Origin: Takashimella koratensis
Taxonomy: Eukaryota; Basidiomycota; Tremellomycetes; Trichosporonales; Tetragoniomycetaceae
Length of the DNA: 64,000 bases
Direction: 5' to 3'
NCBI GenBank assembly: GCA_003116875.1
Contig: BCKT01000013.1
Location: 434,001 to 498,000, forward strand
In this document: positions 25,769 to 40,273 of the stretch, one piece after another
Layout: the number at the start of each line of letters is the position of its first letter
Numbering within the stretch: the stretch's first letter is position 1
The notes under the pieces: generated by a model
What the model saw: only the letters and a program-made list of their open reading frames with translations
Told to the model about the DNA's origin: nothing
Databases searched by the model: none
Made by a program: the position numbers and the translations under genes

Positions 25769-26924
25769 ATGCCCGCGTCGTTCACATCCACCGAGACGCT
25801 CTCCCAGCGTCGGCTGGTCGACCCGTCCGCGCCCGCGCTCGAACAGAAGAAGAAAGTCGTCGTCACTGGCGGGTCAGGGAAGCTTGGGCGCTGGGTCGTC
25901 CGTGAGATGGTCGAGCATGGATGGGAGGTCTTCAATTGTGAGTTGGCTCCCTTCTCACACTGGATCGTCAGGGGTCTGTCGGGGCGGATGACTTGTTTTT
26001 ATTCTGAGAAAGCGAGAAAAGAGCCAAAGCTGATATCTCTTGAACACACTCCAGTCGACCTGCAGCCGCCGGCAGCTAGCGAGGCTGATGTTCCTGCCAA
26101 GTACACGCACGCCGACTTGACCGACTACGGACAAGTGATTGCGGCCTTGAGCGAGATGGACGATCGATACCGTGGAATCGACGCCGTCATTCACCTCGCT
26201 GCTATCCCTGCACCCGGTCGAGCCGTCAACCACGTCATCTTCCATACCAACATCACTCAAACCTACAACATCCTCGAAGCGTGTCGTGTCTTACGTATCA
26301 AACACATCTCCCTCGCATCTTCCGAGACTGTCTTCGGGATCCCACTCTTCCAACCACCCAAGGCATTCCCGATCACAGAGGACGTAGAGAGACCCGAATC
26401 CAGTTACTCCCTGAGTAAATTGTTGGGAGAGAAAATGGGGGAACAGTTCACGAGATGGGACCCAGAGTTGAAAGTCGTGAATGTTAGGTTGAGTAATGTG
26501 ATGGCTCCCGATGACTATGCGAGGTTTGAAGGGTGGCAGAAAGACCCGTACTCGCGCGCTTGGAAGTGAGTGGGCCTTGCCTCAAGGGTTTGGTTTTCGT
26601 TTGATACCCTTCCCATACATATCCTTCGTGTGGCTGAAGTGGCTGACCTCCCTCTCCTCTTTTAGTGGCTTCTGCTACATCGACGCACGCGACTGCGCAC
26701 AGGCGTTCCGTCTCGCAACTACCTCGTCTATCAAAGGCCACCACGTCTTCAACATTGCTAACGGGGTGACGTGTTTCCGCGAACCCACCGCCGAGCTCGC
26801 GGCCAAAGTCTTCCCCAACGTCCCGTACTCCCCGGACACGAAGAATCCGCGCGAGGGGTTGATCAGTATCAAAAAGGCCAGGGAGGTCTTGGGCTACGAG
26901 CCCAAGTACGAATGGCAAGGTTAA
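25769..26924 (+). CDS. NAD-dependent epimerase/dehydratase (extended SDR)
   Basis: Three exons (25769-25937, 26055-26565, 26666-26924) give 312 aa. The Rossmann glycine motif TGGSGKLG lies at about 32-39. An Asp-containing strand (DAVIHLAA), the active-site region SLASSETVFG, and the YxxxK pair in SSYSLSKLLGEK mark an extended short-chain dehydrogenase. The C-terminal sugar-nucleotide-binding half is short. Overall it looks like the NAD-dependent epimerase/dehydratase family (UDP-glucose 4-epimerase or uronate dehydrogenase-like proteins), acting on a sugar, sugar acid or sugar nucleotide in the cytosol. I cannot name the substrate from sequence. The intron 1 junction gives Phe-Asp-Leu after Asn, which fits the end of the second beta strand. 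Confidence 0.87.
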
Positions 26925-27127
26925 GCCTGGGCTCGACCCATCCCAAGACCTGCCGACCCTCCCCCTCCTCCTGAGTGCATTCGCAAAAAGCAATGTGATA
27001 ATTCCCTGTCCGTAGTCTGTCGTCTCTAGCTTGTTGAGTGCATTGATGTACTGTATGATAAGATTAAATTTTGGATAAACAAATGATTGGAACAATGGCG
27101 GCCAAAGGGGCGAGGGCCAATTTCTAT

Positions 27128-30100
27128 CTAGGCAAGCTTCCGCTTACGTTCCGCCTCTGCCGCCATCTCCTTGAGATTCTTAAATTCTGTCCTACCCGTC
27201 GCCTTGCAAAGCGCGTAAAACTTGGAATTGTGGTCGCGCAAGAGTTCAGCGGGTGAAGCGTACTCTGCGATCCGGCCTTGATCCATGACAAGGACTTTGT
27301 CAAAGTCGATCTAAAAGCAAGATGGGTTCTCATTTCAGCTGATGCGTTATACCAAGGACAGCTGCTTAAAGCCACTCACAATCGTGTGGATTCGGTGAGC
27401 GATCGTCATGATAGTGCTATCACTGAACTCTTCTCGAATCGTCTTGGAGATGAGCTCGTCCGTCTCGTCTGTGATAAAGCATCAGCACTAGCTCTCACAC
27501 CTTCAAGCCTTAAACCTCAAGCCTCAAGCCGTCTTTACCTCAGGCCCAAACCCCACACAACTCACAATCAATCGACGCCGTCGCTTCATCCATGAACAAC
27601 ACCTTGTTCCTCTTCAAGATAGCTCTTGCCATACAAATCAATTGTTTCTCTCCACTCGAGAAATTCTCACCCCCTTCGCTCACGGGATTCGACAAATCCC
27701 TAAACACATTCTTATTCCTAACTTCCTCCTCTCCTTCCACTGCTCCATTCTCCACGGTTCCCGTGCCCACCGGAACGGGAACCTCTTTTAAAAGGTGCAC
27801 TCTCCTCAGTGCCGCATAGATCTCCGCATCATCGTATTCGTCAAATACGTCGAGCGTTGACCTCAGCGTTCCCGACAAGATTGTCGGGTCCTGAGGAATG
27901 ATAGTGATCCTTGTTCGAAGGTCGGTGAGACCGATCTTGGAGATATCGATACCGTCAATGACGATCCGACCATCGAAAGCCTCGACGAATCGGAAAAAGC
28001 TCAACGCAAGCGTCGATTTCCCACATCCCGTAGAACCGACAATCCCGATTTTCTCACGAGGCGCAACAGTGAATGTGATCCCGTGGAGGACGTTGGGCAA
28101 GTCGGGCGCGTACCGAATCACGAGATTCTCAACGGAGATCTCGCCATTGTGGGGCCAGGCGGCACTAGGTCGGGGCTCTACAAACTCGGGCGCTTCTTGT
28201 TTCAGCTCAGAGTACTCCTTGATCCTTTCAAGCGCGACCATGCTCTGCTCGAGCTGAACGAAACGGCGAACGACGAACAACAGGTCGTGTGAGATGGTCG
28301 AGGCGAACGCGAGCGCGAAACCGGCCATGGCGGCAGTGACGCCTGGTGCGAGGAGAATCGCCGCAGCGGTGACTCCGACGAGTAAAGAGGAGAGCAAGTT
28401 GAACCGAGCCGACAACCAGCGGTTGACGTTCCACGACCACGCAAACGCCAAGAGGTTGGTATCTGCCAACTTCATCATCTGGCGAAGCGAGATGGTGCTT
28501 GCGCCAAAGGCTCGAATGACCGCGACACCCGAAACCGACTCGCCAAAGAGCGAGTAAAGGGGTGACCGCGTGACCGAATCAAGTCGACGCATATCTCGCG
28601 AGGTCTGACCGTAGACGGACCCAACTCGGTAATAGATGTACAGCACGACAGCGGTAGCAGCGACAAACTTCCATCCACCGACATAGGTGATCGAGACGAG
28701 GGTAACGACGACGTCAAGCGCGTAGGCAAGACTGCGTACAAAGTTGTCGGCCATACTAGAGTCGAGACCTTCGATGTCTTTGCCGAACCGGTTCAGAAGG
28801 CGACCGCGGCTGGTCGTGTCGTGGAATCGGAGGGTAGAGAAGAGGACCGACTCGAGCATGGTCGCGTGGAGTTTCTTGCTCGCTTGGATAGAACCAAAGT
28901 AAACGACAGCGTACTGAATGTTGGAGAGGATGACACCGCTCATGGAGATGAGGGCGTAGCCGACGACGTAGAAAGTTGCCGAGTGAGGCGCAAGGGACGA
29001 GACCTGCGAGCCAGACCAGTACTGCAGCCACCCCTTCTCGAGAACGGGCACGAACATGGCGACGAAGAGGGAGAGGACGAACAAGGTCCACCAGAACGGA
29101 CCGCCAAGGGCGGTAAAGTACGTCCTCCACACTGCCCAGGCGATCCGGCCTCGCGCACGTTTCTCGTCCTCGATCAACTTGCGGGGCTGTTTCTTCACTG
29201 GCTCAGCCTCCGAATCGACGACTTCATCCGTCGGCGCAATTGATGAGACCTCTGAACTAGGCTCCGAGGTATTCGCAGCGTCTTTCAAATCCACGAGTGA
29301 CTTGAGAACCGGTTTCACATTCTGCTCCACCGTCTTCTCCTCCTTTTTCTCTCCGTCGGTTGGCTTGTCCTCAGCGTCGAGCTCCTTCATCAGTCCGCCG
29401 TCAACAAAGTCGGCACGTGTCCCCGAGAACTTGACGTCGCCGTTCTCGAGGGCGACAATATATGCGGCAGCAGGGGAGACAAGTGCCGTGTGATGTGAGA
29501 CCAGCAAGATGGTTCGGTTCTCGACCAGCGGACCTTGGAAGCACTTCTCCATGATCGCGTGCGCGGTGTGGGCATCGACGGCGGAGAGGACATCGTCGAG
29601 GTAGAGCGTACCTGCTCGGCTGTACACGGCACGGGCGAGGGAGACTCGCGCCTTCTGACCACCAGAAAGATTGAGACCCTTCTCACCAATTTCCGTCTCA
29701 TCGCCATCTTCGAGGATACGTAAATCAGGGAGCAAGCTACACGCCTCGAGGACTGCGTGATACCGAGCCTCATTCCAGGGGCTGTTGAAGACGACGTTGT
29801 CCTTGATACTTGCGTTCTGCAACCACGCCTGCTGTGGGACATAGGCGACGAGGTCGGGAAGGATCCAGTCAGATTCCGAGACAGTCTTGCCAAACTCTGA
29901 CATTGCGTCCGGGGAGGATCGAGGACACGACATCTGGCCAGCAACGATATCTGCTTCGCCGAGGAGACCAGCGAGGAGTAGCGACTTTCCAGAGCCTAGA
30001 GAGTGTTAGCTTTGAGTTGCAGTCGAACCACACAACAGTCTACTTACCGAGACGACCACAGATGAGCGAAAGCTTGCCTGAGGGGAACCGCAAGTTCATG

Positions 30101-32433
30101 TCGGCGAGCGAGAATCCGACCTTGGGAGTGTTCAACTTGGACTCGCCGCTCTCTTCCTGAGGCCACGTGAACGTCGCCGAGGACAAGACGATATCACCTT
30201 CGTGGTGAGAGACAGGCGAGACCTCGGAAAGTGAAAGGTACTTTTCGATTCGCCTGCACGAGACAAAGCCTAAAAGAGTCGTTAGCTCTGAGTGGACTTG
30301 TTGGCTCACCTTGGAGGGCCTGGATGAATGTCTCGGGCAATGCGTTCAGTGCAAATCGGAGCTCAGCAAACACAGCGATCGAAGTGAACGCGGTGGACGG
30401 GGTGAGACGCTGGCCGCGGACCAATGTGTAGTGAAGGAACGATACAACAGTGACGAGGACCGGAGTGAGCGCCCAGATACAGTTGAACGCGACCTCGATC
30501 TGGTAGTTTCTCGCTTGCCAATGGAGTTCGCTCTTCCTGATTGTGATGATCCGTCGCTCGAACGAGCGCTCCCACGCCATGAATCTGACTCTGTTAGCGC
30601 TCATCACAACAGTGTTGAGACAATGGTGTTGAGACGCTTACTTGAGCATCCGAATACCCTGGAGGACCTCGTTCATCAGAGCGGTACGCTGGTCTCGCGA
30701 TTTCATTAAGTTCTCCTGCGCAGTGACGACGACCTTGGACGCGATATGGTTGAGTGGCAAGCAGAGGACAGTAGTGAGGAGACCAAAGAGCGCCGACATG
30801 CCGAGAAGCTTGAAGAGGAAGATGGTAGCGACGATGATCTCAATCGGGGCATCGACGACTGTGAATGCGTGGAAGATGAACTCGGTAACGCGGTCAACGT
30901 CGACAGTGAAGAGAGTCATGATCTGACTTTTTGAGTTGACGGCTTCAGCCTCGTCTTTCTCGTCCTTCTTGTCCTTTGATTTTTCGTCTTTGGCCTTGCC
31001 GTCGCTCTCGCCGTTCTCGGTACCCGCCTTGGCAGAGTTGGACTCGTCGCCGGTAGCAGAGACGTCTTTCTTCCTCAATGTCTTGGCAAAGAGCATCGTG
31101 TTGAGCTGGAGCTTGAACCGACCTTGAAGATAGGTTGTGCTAATGGACCAGATAACACCGGAAGCGAGGAAGACGGCGGCATTGGAGACGAACAAGCCGA
31201 GGGCAAGTGTCCATCCCCAAGCAGGATGAGAACGGGTCGGGTCGTTCTCAAGGTAGCTGATGAACACCTTGAGGAGGTAGTGAGGCGCGTAGTAGCCGAC
31301 ACCGGTGAAGACTGCGAGGACGGTTTGAGCAATGAGTAGGCCAGAGTTGACTTTTGCGAGCTTCCAGAGAAGGTTGTAGCCTTCTCGTCGGCCAAGGCGG
31401 CGTGTTAATCGGCCATACACTTTACGCATGGCAAGGTATTGAGGGAGCGCTCCTGAAAGGTTGTCAGCTGTTGCCAAGGAGGGGAGATCCAACAGCTGAA
31501 CTCACTAAGGTCCGCGATGAGGACGGGCAAATCCCAGACGTCCATCGTCTCACTGTTGTGGCCCTTGTAAATGACCTCGGTGGCATAGTTGAATAGCATC
31601 CAATCGACGACGGTGACTTGGACCTCTTTCGTCAGGTTGGGGTGGTTTGGGTCAAGCGACGGGTGATCTGCTGGGATGGACTCGACAATCTTGTCCGGGT
31701 AAATCGCGGAGACTGTGAGGTAGAGCGGAGGGCCGCGACGTAGGGAGAGCGCGAGGAGAAGAGGGGGCACATGAAGTGCGGGCAATAAAGGAGTCAGGAT
31801 GGTGAGTGCGGTGATAGGCTGTGTGAAAAAGGTGCGCGCCCCATCGATGACGTAGAAGATCGGCTCGGTGGGGAGTGGCGTGGAAGGGAGGATGGCGAGC
31901 CCAGTGAGGATGAGGAATTGGATAAAAATGTTGGTTGCGAGGTGAACGGTGGACGGCCAGTGAGTCGGAGTCGTTGACTGGCCGAGGGACGAAAACGCAA
32001 TGAGTAACGTGACGAGGTGGCTCGGGACCAAGAGCGCCGGGAGGAGGATCGCTCGAAGTCTCTCATCTTCGTCTAGCCCCGCAGACAAGATTGCCGTGAA
32101 GACTAAGAGGACGATATTTGCTGCAAAGGGTAGAATGAAAGTGATCAAGAGGGCTAGTTTCCGACGCCATTGAGATGCCCAGAACCTCTCTGCGTCTACA
32201 GGTTCGCCGTCGTTGCAAACGAGCGGGTCGACAATGTTGAATGGGTCTCGGTCGGTGGAGGAAGGGAGAAGCGCCTCGTCTCGGGTAGTAGGGAGGGCAA
32301 TGGAGGCGGACCGGTGAAAGAGGCGGTGTACGGGTGATGAAGGGTGAGAGGAAAGGTAGATGGAGAGGGAGAGGAGTGAGGTGAAGGGGATGAGAGAAGT
32401 GCCGACGATAGGAATGATGGTGTGGGTGCTCAT
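27128..32433 (-). CDS. full-length ABCC (MRP-type) transporter
   Basis: Seven exons (31506-32433, 30642-31452, 30310-30584, 30048-30269, 27566-29995, 27380-27468, 27128-27310) give 1645 aa. The N-terminus carries extra hydrophobic helices, like an MRP TMD0. Two membrane domains and two nucleotide-binding domains follow. NBD1 has Walker A GRLGSGKS split by an intron (about 743-750), signature LSGGQ (about 853) and Walker [15 protein letters not shown]2 has Walker A GSTGCGKS (about 1397), a divergent signature FSSGEKQ (about 1522), Walker [12 protein letters not shown] (about 1544) and the H-loop MTIAHR. Asp in place of the catalytic Glu after Walker B in NBD1 is typical of ABCC proteins, so only NBD2 should hydrolyse ATP well. 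The likely role is export or vacuolar sequestration of conjugates or drugs. Low-complexity acidic/lysine inserts occur in TMD1 and in the linker. Confidence 0.94.
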
Positions 32434-33244
32434 GGTGGTGGATTAGGGGTGGTGTGAGGGGAGAGATGAGGGGTGATGATGAAGAGCAGTGAGGTGAGAC
32501 AGAGATAGGTGTAGTGCTCCTGTGCTCCCTTTTTAGATAGGCTTGAAGTGATCTGCCTGGGAGAAAGACAAAGGTGGGGGAAGGAAGTAACGACAGGCCG
32601 ACGAGGTAGAGGAAGGATGCCGTTTGAGTTGGTCGTGTGTGGGGTGAAGTGGGGCGAGGCGGGGTGAGCGTGACGTGGCGACAATGGAGTCGCCTGTGGG
32701 CGTGAGAGAGGGGTGAGGACGAGGGAGGGGAGGGGAGGTATGGAGGAGGGAGGGAGTGGGAGATGAAGATGGAGATGGTAATGGTAATGGTAATGGACAG
32801 ATAGATACGTAGGATCGAGTCGACTGCTGCGCTTGGTGAACCGAGGTGTCTGTGGATATTTTTCAGTTTTCAATCACCGCGTGGGACCGAGGACTGACCA
32901 TGTGCTCATCTCGGGACCGCACTAGGACTAGGCCGGCCCCTAATTGGCCCTTGATAACGCAGTAAATAGTATAAATAGCCTCCGTCTCTCTCATTAGTAT
33001 TTCTATTACCTTGGGGGCCACGAGTAAGGAATCCCTCGGAACCGAAGTCACGTGGGAAGGTGGGGTGAGTGACGTACGGCCCCTCGATCGATCTGAATCA
33101 AGAGAAATCAAACGCGTGCAGTCGTGGGTAGCACCTTAGAGCCGTTGGAGCGTCACTCTCAACTTTGCACACTCTCCCACTCACCCCCTATATTCGACGC
33201 GACGAGTCTCTTATACCCTCGTCAACCACCGGGCTTCTCTTCGC
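32434..33244. promoter_or_regulatory. divergent promoter region, ABCC transporter / UVE1
   Basis: 811 bp between divergent start codons. A TATA-like tataaata at about 32969-32976 stands about 270 bp from the upstream UVE1 ATG. GATC-containing words (cgatcgatc, about 33084) lie nearer UVE1. The half next to the ABC gene is G/A-rich, that is C/T-rich on the transcribed strand. Confidence 0.5.
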
Positions 33245-35617
33245 ATGCTCCACAGAGCAACAGGACTGCTCCGACTCCCAATCCACCGCCCCAACTTGAC
33301 TCGATCTGTACCCCTTTTCCAAACACTCCTACCCATCACCTTGTCCTTCACCATGCCGCGTCGCAAGGCCACCGTCCCCGCTGCCCCACCTTCTCCGCCG
33401 TCATCACTATCCCCTCCTTATCCGGTCGACACCAAGCCGCAACCCAGTCTCGTCTCTGCCCTCGCCGATATCCCTCCCAAAATCACCATGTTCGACGGAG
33501 ACCTCACCCCTCCACCTGAGGAAACTGCGGCTAGTCTCCCCACTCCACAGACAGCACCAAAGAAGCGCGCAGGTCGCGCTGCCAAGAAAGAAGTCTCGTA
33601 TGCGGAAGACGAGCTACCAGGGGAGGATGAGAATGAGCTGAAAGAAACCAAGGAGGTAAAGGTGGTGAAGACACCGAAAAAAGGGAAGAAAGCCAAAGTG
33701 GAGCGAGAGGAAGAGGGACACGGAGAGGAAGAAGTCAAGGAGAAGAAGAAGAAAACGCCTACACCAAAGAAATCACGTCTGGCGAAAGATGAACCAAAGT
33801 ATGATGAAGAAGGGAACGAGATTGTCAAGAAGAAGAGGAAACCAAAAGTCTATCCCAAGATCGAGTACGATATTCCGGACGTGGAGCACAAGACCTCCAC
33901 TTTCAAAGGTGAGTCTTTTTTGAGTCAGTACGGTCGCAAGATTTGTCGAGGGTCGAGGGTGGATCTGTTCAAGAGATGACCCCGTGACCGCGATCACTTT
34001 CAGGGCGACTAGGGTACGCTTGCCTCAATACCATCTTACGAGCGACAAAGCCAGACAGTATCTTCTGCTCCCGTACTTGCCGCATCGCCAGTATCGAGGA
34101 GGAAGGGCTAGAGCTTCCCAAGGGTCTGGGTATGATGAACGTCCGTGATCTAAAGGTCATGATCCAGGTGAGTCAACCGTTGCACGAGTAGATCTCACCT
34201 CATCCACTTTGGTATATCACGTCCTCCATCCTTGCACTCTGGTTTCCTCGCCCTTTCCTCGACCCATCACTGACGTTACCTCCTCATCACGCATAGTGGA
34301 ACGAAGACAACCTTATCCGATTCATGCGCATGTCATCTGAGATGTTCCCATTCGCCTCTCACGCCAAATACGGGTACGACCTCTCCTACGTTTCCACCGA
34401 ACTGAAAGAAGCCGGAGATCTGGCCAAGAAATACGGTCACCGACTCACGATGCACCCAGGGCAGTTTACACAACTGGGTTCACCAAAACCACAGGTGGTA
34501 GAGTCTAGCGTCAGGGAATTGAAGTACCAGTGTGAGATTATGGATCGGATGGGGTTGGATCAGGACGGCGTAATGATGTGAGTGACAGAACGAGATGCTC
34601 GTTAGAGCGACGACTTTGAGGTTCGAGTTTTGGTGTTGGAGAAGCAGAAGAACGAGACCAAATGACGCTAACCTTTTTGACAGTATCCATATGGGCGGGA
34701 TCTACGGCGACAAACCAAGCACGCTCGAGAGGTTTAAAGAGAACTTTCTCAAGTTGCCGGACAACATCAAAGCTCGGCTAGTGCTCGAGAACGACGAGGT
34801 AAGTCGCACACTCACAAGTTGATATCCTATTACTGACTTTTGCAGATCTGCTACAACGTCGACGATATCTTACCTATCTGCAACGAGCTCCAGATCCCTA
34901 TCATCTTTGACTACCACCACGATTGGATCAACCCATCCTGCGAGCCGCCCTCGGTTCTGATTCCCAAGATTGCGGAAACCTGGCGTAAACGCGGGATCAA
35001 GATGAAGCAGCATTTGTCAGAGCCCCGACCAGGAGCGGTCAGTGTCATGGAGAGAAGAGCGCATGCGGATAGGTGTAAAGCCCTTCCGCCGGATCTCCCG
35101 GACGATGTGGATTTGATGATTGAGGCAAAAGATAAAGAACAGGCAGTATTTGAGCTTTACAGGATTTAGTGAGTGAGACTGCCTTTGACACACAGGGAAT
35201 TAAAAGCATTCCCTTTCCTGTAGAAGCCTTGCTTGAAACCGTGACTTGAGACTTCTTGGCGTTCTATTGAAGCACGGCTGACAAGTTTTGATCGGTAGTA
35301 ACCTCCACCATGTGATTCATGACAACCTCCGCCCTCCTGACCCGGCACCTGGCATGCACACCAAGGGCCGTAAATCGAGCTTGAAGCGAAAAGTTAAACC
35401 GACCGGTTTGGAGGATGAGGATGGGGAAGAAGTGGAGCTTGAGGATGTGGAGAAGGAAGGAGACGGAGGAGTGGGAGATGAAGGCATGGTAAAGGGGAGA
35501 CTCGTGCCCAAGGCCGAGGAGGAAGAGGCGGTGGAGGCGGTGGAAGAGGTGGAGGTGGTTGAGCAGGTGGAAGAGAAACCAGCGGGCAGGGGAGGGAAGA
35601 GAAGGAGAAAGGCGTAG
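33245..35617 (+). CDS. UVE1: UV damage endonuclease UvdE/Uve1
   Basis: Six exons (33245-33908, 34004-34167, 34297-34577, 34684-34798, 34846-35168, 35299-35617) give 621 aa. The UvdE TIM-barrel domain starts near residue 220 (RLGYACLNTILR) and includes LTMHPGQFTQLGSP (His about 328), IHMGGIYGDK, RLVLENDE (about 405), PIIFDYHHDW (about 430) and LSEPRPG (about 465). These hold the conserved metal-binding His, Glu and Asp residues. The enzyme nicks DNA just 5' of UV photoproducts to start alternative excision repair. The N-terminal 200 residues are lysine-rich and disordered. Two starts are possible. ATG 33245 adds about 36 residues rich in Arg/Leu/Thr without acidic residues, like a mitochondrial presequence. 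ATG 33353 starts MPRRK, like a nuclear form. The C-terminal tail is acidic with a basic end. Confidence 0.95.
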
Positions 35618-35985
35618 GTGGTGGGTTGATGAGTGTGGGGAGTAGAGAAGTATGTACAGCCATGTAGCATGTAGAGAAAGTGATCCATATCATGATGACA
35701 AGGATCTACTTGGTGTTGTGTAGGATAAGAGAATGCATGAGATCGACAGCAACGGGTAACACAGGAGCAGTCGGTCAGTCATTGAGGGGAAATGCCACAC
35801 CAGATATTAAATGGGGCGTGTAGATAAAGACCGCTATGCCCTTGCTCGTAATCGTGCGTCGTAGTGTCCCTGGCTCTCGCACCGTGCTACCATTCCACAC
35901 CCTCCGTCTCCATCTCATCCATCCTCTCCACCTACCTCCCCTTCACCACCACCCCCGTCCCTACCTTCTCGACCAACAACTCATC
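35618..35985. other. intergenic: UVE1 to VMA1
   Basis: 368 bp with the UVE1 3' flank and the VMA1 promoter and leader. The last 100 bp are C/T-rich. No gene is seen. Confidence 0.5.
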
Positions 35986-39598
<3,613 letters not shown>

Positions 39599-40273
39599 AC
39601 AGACACTTGGGGTTTGAGCAGGGGGAGGAACGTAAGGTGGGGTGGGTGATTAGGCTAGGTTAGGTAGAAGATAAGCTGTTTCTTGATTCATTATGATATT
39701 TGCTGTTTCTCATGCGTCGGGGGACTGGAATGGTAGATTTGACACGGACACTTTACACTGACGTCGGTGAGGGCGAGAACGATGGACGCCGATGACCGCC
39801 GATGACGCCGGTACGCGGTTGGCTCGCTCGGAGCCCGGGAAGTCACGTGGTAGGCTAACCTCCACTCTTGGATTATTCGGAAAAGCAGTGATGGCGAATT
39901 CGTCGGACCTGGATGAAAAGTTGGAAGCAAGGAAGAAATGGCGTGATCGATGACTGAGCACAGTACTCACCCACCACTGGCATCCGGACTAGAGCAGAGC
40001 AGAGCAGAGTAGAGTAGAGTAGAGCAGGTGGTGACGAGTAGCCGACAGAGGGGGCAGGGAGTGTCAAAGACTAGGTCAAGAAGAGATGCATGCATCGTCT
40101 CTCTCGCTCTTCCTCATCGCTCATCGCCCACTGTCCATCGCTCCTGTATATCCCACCAGCTCACGACGACTCCACCCACCCGCGCCAGCAACGGTCCCAC
40201 CACACCTCTTCCAGGCCACACAGCGACTAGACTTGCTCATCCCCCTACCCACCCACCCACCCACCCACCCACC
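39599..40273. other. intergenic: VMA1 to MET2
   Basis: 675 bp. It contains a short run of AGAGC/AGAGT units (about 39990-40026) and, just before the MET2 ATG, a run of CCCA repeats (about 40243-40272) that forms the immediate leader. No gene is seen. Confidence 0.5.

Noticed and set aside
32430..32873. 147-codon minus-strand open frame in the ABCC/UVE1 spacer
   Set aside because: Compositional artefact (His/Pro/Ser/Leu) of a C/T-rich promoter strand just upstream of the ABCC start.
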